A stretch of DNA of 64,000 bases from Hyaloscypha bicolor E. Its lineage: Eukaryota > Ascomycota > Leotiomycetes > Helotiales > Hyaloscyphaceae. The translations under genes were made by a program, and so were the position numbers. Below, piece after piece: positions 56,852 through 64,000 of this stretch (position 1 is its first letter; each line of letters begins with the position of its first letter). The stretch spans positions 2,232,001 to 2,296,000 of the forward strand of contig NW_020194628.1 in the NCBI RefSeq assembly GCF_002865645.1. The letters are read 5' to 3'. Under the pieces are notes generated by a model. That model saw nothing but the letters and a program-made list of their open reading frames with translations. It was not told where the DNA came from and searched no databases.

Positions 56852-57250
56852 GGTTCGCCTGTTAACTTGAACGAATTAATGTCGAACAACGAAAAGTACA
56901 ACGTTATGCACAACAACAGTTAAAAACGCGATTTTTAAGCGAAATGAATCGAAAGGTGTGCAAGCTACTTTCGCGCAGAACTATATATTACGCCTCTGCA
57001 AATTACTTAATAATTATAACTCTAGGATGGCGACGACTCAATACCTATACGCCGTGCCATCTACGAACCTCTAGCTCATCTGCGCCTCTAGTATTACACT
57101 GCTTCTAGAGGACAGCGAGTCTGCAGAGCTAAGATTGAGCCCCTCGATCTCTCGATAGCGAATCTCCTCCTCACTATCGCGACCGCCCCCCGACTCGACT
57201 CGATATCTTATATAGCCTTCTATCATTTTGGCGTCGCTTTTATTCGCCCG
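56852..57250 (+). other. Normal-composition stretch with a possible decayed coding fragment
   Basis: In the frame reading IRRAIYEPLAHLRL there is one stop, then YYTASRGQRVCRAKIEPLDLSIANLLL and about 45 more codons to a stop near 57,280. This looks protein-like but I recognise no family. It may be a fragment of a transposon gene or chance. The RIP-type AT-rich DNA starts right after it. Confidence 0.25.
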
Positions 57251-57523
57251 CTAGCTTATTTTAATAACGCCTTTGCCGATTAGTTATTACTACCTTATTC
57301 TATTTATTTCTTTATAAATAAAGATACTACTATTAATTATATATATTTTAAAACTATATATAAGTATAAAGAAATATAAAATATTATATAAGTTTACTTA
57401 TTATAAAGTAAAAAGAAAGATTATAAAAGTAAAAAGATTATATAAGATTATAATTATTTTATTTTATTTTAATTATTAAAATATATATATTTTTAAGCTA
57501 AATATTATAATTTAGCTTTTAAT

Positions 57524-57715
57524 TATTATAGGTATAGTATTTAGGGCTTAAAAAGCAAGATAAAAGGTCTCTTATAAAGATAATTTAAAGCTAAGAAAAA
57601 GAAAACTTAAATATAAAAAGCTATAAAAGAATATATATATTCTATAATATATTAGTTTATAAGAAACTTAGTTTTCTAAATATATCTAATATATTTCAAA
57701 TAAACTTTTCTAGTA
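57524..57715 (-). repeat. Truncated, heavily RIP-mutated LTR fragment of the Ty3/gypsy family
   Basis: Aligns with the first about 190 bp (plus-strand view) of the 245-bp LTRs at 36662 and 43017: ggtatagtatttagggctt and the spaced ttctaaatat block are shared. It carries many more C-to-T and G-to-A changes. The remaining LTR end is missing or unrecognisable. Confidence 0.7.
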
Positions 57716-57774
57716 TTAGTATAGCTATTCCTTTGGGAGTCACGTGTATAGTTACGGGATACGAGACACGGGAT

Positions 57775-57850
57775 ATAGGCAATGAAATATAGGTAATAGA
57801 ATATAGGTAATAGAATATAAGTAATAGAATATAGAATATAGGATATAGTT
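57775..57850. repeat. 14-bp tandem repeat (gtaatagaatatag-like)
   Basis: Four to five degenerate units of ggtaatagaatata with shortened copies at the end. Confidence 0.75.
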
Positions 57851-59058
57851 ATATAATCTTATATTCTATTAGTAACTCGACCGGTAGCTAGTTCCTATTA
57901 GGCTTAGTAGATTTAGGAATTATATATTAATACTATTGTCACAGTTGTGTATCACGTGCGCGGCTAGTCACGTGATGCGCACTGTGCTCTCATATAGTAG
58001 AATAGCTAATAAGGCTTCTAACCTTATTATTGTACCTTTTGGTCTGATTACCCATACAGTAAAGCTATTTCCCTGCATATGCATCTATTAGTCTAAGCGA
58101 CTCGTAATAACTATAATATTATAATTCTTATTTCTAAATAATAACTTTACTAACTTTATATAAATAGTATTCTATAATTATATAATAGTACTATATATTT
58201 CTGGTAAACTAATACTAATTAGTTTATATATATAGATTAGATAGTAAGAAGAATTAAGCTATACTTACTTAAGATTCGGTTTCTTAGGAATAAAGCTATT
58301 ATTCTATATTAAAGAGGAAATAACTATTAATTACTTTTACTTATAATTTAGTTCTATAAAGAGGAAAAGATACTTAATCTTACTAAGGCCTAACTAAGCT
58401 ATATTAAAGAGAGGAAATAATAGTTGCCTTTATCTATAATTCGGTTCTATAAGAAGAAAAAATACTAATTCTTACTAACTATTAAATAGTTAGCTATTTA
58501 ACTATCTAATTATTTTATAAAACTACCTTCTTTATAAAAAATTACTTTTCTTATAACTATCTAAATATTTGGGGCTCTTAAGCTTTAGAATTATTAAGTT
58601 CTTCTAAAATCTCGATATTTTATTTCTTAAATTTCACTTTCTAAATTTCTTATTATAGATAAAATTTTTATTTTAAATATAATAACTTTTACTTATCTAT
58701 CTTATAAACTATTCTTCTTTTTACGAATTTACCCTTCTTATAAATTACTATACCTCGAACTAGATATAAGCCTATAGAATATATAATAGTAGAACCTATT
58801 ATAGTAAATAATTTCTTTATTAGATTTGTCTAATCCGATTACTTTATTTTTATAGAAACTAATAATTTTAAGGAAATAATAATAAAATAGAGATATAGAA
58901 TTAATCTAGATATTACTATAGTATATAAGATATTTAAGTTTTTGAATATTAAGCTATTTAGATATAACTTTAAGAACTTTATTTATTAAAGGAACTTTAA
59001 TAAACTTAAACTTCCGGAAATACTATACCTATATAAGGTCTTTTAATATAGTACTATA

Positions 59059-59318
59059 TATTACGAGTATAAGATCTAGGGCCTAAAAGATATAGTTAGA
59101 CTATTTCTATTTTAATAATTCAAAGCTAAAGAGAAAAGAGGATCCCAAAGAAGCCTCGGATCTAAATAATCGCAAGCTATATACGGGCCCATATACTAGC
59201 TTAAGCTCGGGATTACATGTAATAATCAGGTAACTATAGATACCTTGCTTAGATACCAGATGCCTTTCTAGCTCTAGTCTAACCCCTACTAGTACTATAT
59301 ATTATAATAACCGTAATA
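59059..59318 (-). repeat. 3' LTR of the second Ty3/gypsy element
   Basis: 260 bp between TATTACGAG and CCGTAATA. The inner polypurine tract (C-rich on the plus strand) at 59319-59336 marks the element side. Confidence 0.75.
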
Positions 59319-62300
59319 TTACCTCCCCCCCTTAAAGTAAGCTCGTTCCCGAGCTTTGAAAGTCCCTATTAAATTTCCAAGTTATAGGTTACATATTAAA
59401 GGCCAGGGCCTTTTATACGTGACTTTGAAGGATTTCTGTCCGTATTATACGGTTCCGATAATATATTATTCTTGGTATAGTCTAACTAATAGGGGAGATT
59501 CTGGGGCGGTCCTGGCTATTTGGGGTTCTTATTATAGAAGCTCTAAAGAGCTAGGGTACTATTACTTAATAAGGAAGCAGGATACTACTCCGGATCTGGG
59601 TCCTATTCTTTTTACTAGACTTGGTACTTTAGCTTCCTATAAAGTAGTTTTACCACTTATATCTCTTGAACTTCGTACTTCGTTTTCCCGTCTTATAGTT
59701 CTAATAATAGAGGCTCCGGATTTGCTTATCCGGAAAAGAGGTTACCTGGGTCTTTATATAGCTTCTCTATATAAAATACCGGATATATTCTTATTAATTC
59801 CGGAAGCTTAAGCCTAAAGAAATATCTCACTTATTCCAGGATTTCGTATAGTCCTTCTATTTAGTAAGCTAGCTTGTGGCTCGGATAATTATTCTTCTAG
59901 TACTTAATAGTAATCTATACCTTATCTCTTACTCCGAAGTCTACTAGTCGGCGGTACTTATTAGCTTAAGTAGTATAGTATTCTTATACTCATATTATAT
60001 TCTCTTATATCTTTTATTATAATTCGTAAAGCCGTATTACTAGGGCCTTTGCCTCCTGTCTATTTAGCTCTTCCTTTGAGGTACCCGATTATACTTAGGT
60101 TTTCTAGTTAAATAATATCCGCGGTTTATAGCCCTTCTCTATAAGGAACAGGGATTAGCCTATAGTCTTATAGACTAGAGCTACTTGCTAGTAGTTAATT
60201 ATTACTACCTATTCGTCCTAATTATCCTAGTAGTAATTCATATAGGGATATAGCTATTAGTCGAAGTACTAGTTAATAATCTCCGTCTGGCTATTAGTTT
60301 AGGGATAGTTAGTAGTTAATAACTTGAGCTTTATACTAATATATTTATAGAACTTGCTTTAGAAATCCGATATGAACTAGGGGCCTTAATTAGATACTAT
60401 GGTTTCCGGGATACTAACTTGGCAAACTATATAGGTAAGAAATAGGGGCGCTAACTCTTTAGCTATTACTATATCTCGGATAGGAATCATAATAGGGTAC
60501 TTGCCCAGGTAATTAATAAAGATTACTATTATATTATACTTATTTCTACTTTCTGGGTACTTCTTAAAATCCACTAATATATACTACTAGGGGCGATTAG
60601 GGACTAGTAATAGATATAAGAGCCCTGGCTTCTTATTTCTAGGGATATGGGATTATTAGCAGGTATAGTAGTTATTTCTATACTAATTAATATCTATATC
60701 TTGGCCTGGCTAGTAATAGCGGGCCTAAAGAAGCTATTAAAGCTTGGCTTGTTTTGGGTATCCTATTAGGGGCTATATATATATCTCCTAAATAAGAGTA
60801 GTATATAAGAGTATCTCGGGTATTATTATATTATTAGGTATAAATAGTTTACTATATTATAAGAAGAGGCTATCTTATAGTATCCAAGTGCCTTCCTTCT
60901 CATTTCTTGCCTTATCCCGTAGCTTTTCTAGTTCTAGTAACTCTTGGTTCTTGCTTAATAGCTTGTCTACTAGCTAGATATTATTATACTAGGTTTCTTT
61001 CTAAGCCAGGCTTATAAAGGCCTCAATTAGGGCTAACTAGAGATCCCGTATAATATTATTATTAATCTTTTATTATAGGAGGAGAATTTGGGTTTAGTAG
61101 GCTACTATTACTTTATCCTAGATAGTTATATTCTCGTATTTCTTACTTAGGATATCTGCTTATTTATTTGACTTACCTATCTAATATATAAGCTTGAAAT
61201 AATAGCAGGAAAGATACTTTGCCTAGTAAGCTTATCTTATTAAGAGCTTCTTTATAGTTATAAAGTACTTAAGGGCTCGGTAATCTAAGTAAATTATAAA
61301 GGATATCTTCTATAGGCCTTCTAGCTTTACTTACTATTTAGTTAAAGAGAGAATAATAGCAAGTATCTCTTTATTATAAATATTATAGTTTAGCTTTACT
61401 AACTATATAGTCTTAAAGAAAAACGCTACCGGATACTAGAGTCTTATCTAGGGGTCTTATTATAAGAGAATACTGGCTATAACTTTATTTAATATATCCG
61501 TCTTAATTATAGTAAGAAGGTTTGGGTTATAGTAGTATAGAATTAGTACTAAGAATATAGCTTACTTTAGCTTAGTAAAACCTTCTTAATACTAATCTAT
61601 TTATTTAAACGGAACTCCCTTATATATTAGAGCTATTAGGGGCTTTATTATATGGCTATATTCCGTAATAAAGTACTAATAAAAGTTATAAAAACCCAGA
61701 AAGCCTTATATTTCTTTAATTATCTTTAGTAGTTACTAGTCCTTAATAATTGCTATTTTATCTAGATCTACTTTAATACCTCTAGTAAAGATAATAAAGC
61801 CTAAGTACTTTATATAAGTAACCTTAAACTCTAATTTCTTAATATCCGCTTAGAGGCCGGTATCCTGTAATTACTAAAGGACCTTTCATATATAGTCTTT
61901 ATATTCTAGGGAATTATCCGAGTAAATTAGGATATTATTCAAGTAAGCTATATAAAAGATATTAAGGTAATTAAAGAAGATATTATTTATATACCTCTAA
62001 TATATAGCAGGGCTATTAGTTAGGCCTTCCCAAAGGACCTTATACTTATAGGCCCTATATCTTATACGAAATATTATAAGTTCTTCTAATTCTAGATCTA
62101 TTCGGATCTAATAGAATACTTGCCAAATATCTAGCTTTATATAGACCTTAGCTTGAACTAGTTATATAAGGGTCTCGTAAATAAGGGAAAGAGGATAATA
62201 GTTCTTTTATATTAAGTTATTTAGCTTATAATAGTTAATATAGAATTAGAGAGCTTTATTAGCCTTCTTTATAAAGAGGATTAGGGATATAAAAGGGAAC

Positions 62301-64000
62301 TGGCTTGGCTTAATAAAGCCCCGTTAGAGGTTCTTTTTAAGGAAGCACTTAATTTCCTATAGCTTATAGGTTAACTATTAATAGAGCGAGAAATACCCTA
62401 GGCTTTCTAGGCCTTCGGAATTATTAATCTAAATCTTATAGTTATATAATTAATACGGGAATAAGATATTTAATGCTTCCTTTAAGAAGACATTTACGAA
62501 ATTCTTAAACTTCTCTAGTAAGACTCTTACTAGCTACTATAGCTCCGTTTCTCCTGGCTATTACTTGCCCGGAATAAACTCGTTCTCTTATTATAATTCT
62601 AGCTCTTTATTAATCTCGGAAAACGATATTATAAAGAAAAGGTTCTTCTTTTTCTATAGGTTTATCTGGAAAGCGGCTAGTGAGATATCTATAATATTAA
62701 CCGAGGGTCTTAACTAGATCTTATAGCTTTTCTTTAGATAATATAGTTTTAATATCCCTATCTCTGGCTTAAGAGAAACTTCTATATTTCCTAAGGCTAC
62801 TTATATTTTTCCGTAGTATTAAGCTTAATTCTTTTACTATATATAGCTTTCTGAGCCCGGGTTAGGAAAAGAATAAGGGGGTTTCCTCTTTATAAGCTAA
62901 GGTCTCTAGGACTTATTTATAGCTATAGCTTTATTTCTTTTATCTATATCTTCTTAGTACTAGTTACTTTTCCTAGATTCCAAGTTCTTATATATAGTAA
63001 TTAGAACCTTATCCTAATCCTTCTTTCTAGGCTAATTATCTAGCCAGATTAATCTTTTATTCTTATAATTAATTAGGATACTAGTATTTATGAACTACTA
63101 TTATTCTAAAATCATATTATACTTGCCTAGCCCTATAACTAGTATAAGTACTAGGACCTTCTATTTATTAATTAAGAGTATAAGCTTAATATAGTAAGTA
63201 ATAAGTACGGCCTACTTACTATTAAATCCCCTTATATTATAGGGTAATACTAATTAAATAGGCTTAATATCTAGAAATTATTTAATTATTTTTATAAACT
63301 TGAAATTAATAAAAATATATCCGTTTACTCTGGTATTAATAAGAGAAGAAGTCTTAATACCTAATCTATTATTACTAACTATATAAGGGAATATAAATGC
63401 TTTATCTCCTAATAGCTAGCTTAAATTAACTTCTGCTATATCTATATAATATGGCCCTAAAAAGGAGACTTCCTTTAGGGGTCTTCGTTTCCCTATTCTA
63501 TATCCTTAGATAGCTTACTTATAGTAAGTACTACTAGCTTAGCCGCCAAAACTTGCTTTATATACTCTATCTTAGGCTCTAAATAGTTCCTAGACATATA
63601 ACCAAATCCATTATAATTATAGTACTTGAGATCTAAGGATTCGGGCTTCGGGATAATAGGCTTATCTATTACTAGGGTCTTGGGAGCAGGCTTTATATAA
63701 AAAGCGCCTCCTGGACTTAGCTTATCCATACCTTTATTAGCTTTCTTAGATACCTATTCTTTCTTTTTATAGTAAGCTCGGATCTGCTAGTTATTTATAG
63801 TATAGTATTATACGAACTCTATAGTACGGATAGCCGGATTATTATAGTATATAGCTATAGCCTCTTAAAGCTTCCAGGTAAGCTTATTATTTAGGTTATC
63901 CTTAAGGTCCTATAGGTTAATATTTCTGTCTGCTATATATTTCAGGAATAGGGTATAGAACTCCTGAAAGGTCTGGCCCTTCTTTATAAATAGCTCCTTA
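59059..64000 (-). mobile_element. Second Ty3/gypsy retrotransposon, RIP-degraded, cut by the window edge
   Basis: The 3' LTR is at 59059-59318 (260 bp; ends TATTACGAG...CCGTAATA, consistent with RIP of TGTTA/TAACA). It adjoins a polypurine tract (minus strand, about 59319-59336). Moving rightwards on the minus strand there is an integrase core at 60386-60574 (MDFKKYPE...FINYLGKYPI...KELAPLFLTYI...SIPETIVSN). Reverse transcriptase YLNN (for YLDD) is at 61922-61945. A Gag zinc knuckle degraded to YYNYNGFGYMSRNYLEP is at 63574-63624. It is related to the 6.6-kb element but a distinct family, with a different LTR length and sequence. The 5' LTR should lie beyond 64,000. Confidence 0.85.

Larger units (their letters stand above)
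57251..59058. other. AT-rich RIP-degraded DNA with repeat fragments
   Basis: Stops in all frames. It holds the LTR fragment and tandem tract listed separately. A less mutated patch at about 57935-58080 begins tgtcacagttgtgtatcacg and contains two cacgtg-type palindromes. It may be an LTR of another family, but its ends could not be fixed. Confidence 0.5.

Noticed and set aside
59356..59811. 151-codon plus-strand frame without stops in a RIP block
   Set aside because: Starts at TTG and is antisense to the 3' coding part of the Ty3/gypsy element. RIP creates stops asymmetrically, so antisense frames can stay open by chance.

Overview
The window looks like a nuclear chromosome segment of a filamentous ascomycete (Pezizomycotina). 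Class Leotiomycetes is possible, but that is a weak impression from the gene families. The evidence is short introns (about 47-167 bp) with GT..AG ends and CTRAY-like branch sites, dispersed monocistronic genes on both strands, fungal-specific families (PHO80/PREG-type cyclin, DUF3431, fungal Xaa-Pro aminopeptidase, fused THI6), and large AT-rich blocks with repeat-induced point mutation (RIP). I rebuilt exon structures by hand from splice signals, reading-frame phase and remembered family motifs. All coding lengths close in frame.

Region 1 (1-35,426) is euchromatin with housekeeping and accessory genes. In order: two small Cys-rich zinc-binding proteins (+), an APH-type phosphotransferase (-), a SANT/Myb plus AT-hook protein (-), an Xaa-Pro aminopeptidase (-), a PHO80-like cyclin (-), a divergent pair made of a thiamine-diphosphate enzyme (-) and a zinc 2,3-butanediol-dehydrogenase-like protein (+), a fungal coiled-coil protein (-), an isochorismatase-family hydrolase (+), a small coiled-coil protein (-), a DUF3431 membrane protein (-), bifunctional THI6 (-), eIF5 (+) and the HEAT-repeat protein TTI1 (-). 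Long GC-rich intergenic stretches hold simple repeats but no gene I can support.

Region 2 (35,427-about 53,200) is a RIP-degraded transposon block that starts about 205 bp from the TTI1 start codon. Its clearest structure is a Tc1/mariner-type DNA transposon (TA duplication, 28-bp perfect inverted repeats, DDE transposase with about nine stops). It was split by a 6.6-kb Ty3/gypsy element with two 245-bp LTRs and a 5-bp target duplication. The LTRs differ at 18 positions, all transitions. Next come a Fot1/pogo-type remnant, featureless AT-rich DNA, an intact solo LTR with target duplication, and several minisatellites.

Region 3 (about 53,200-57,250) is an island of normal composition. It carries one five-exon gene: an alpha/beta hydrolase (SERAC1/DUF676-like) joined to an unrecognised C-terminal region of about 400 residues. 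A 282-bp MITE with about 70-bp inverted repeats lies upstream.

Region 4 (57,250-64,000) is again RIP-degraded. It has an LTR fragment, short tandem repeats and a second, related Ty3/gypsy element that runs off the right edge.

Gene cooperation is evident only for the divergent TPP-enzyme/butanediol-dehydrogenase pair, which could make and then reduce or oxidise an acyloin. The other genes look functionally independent.
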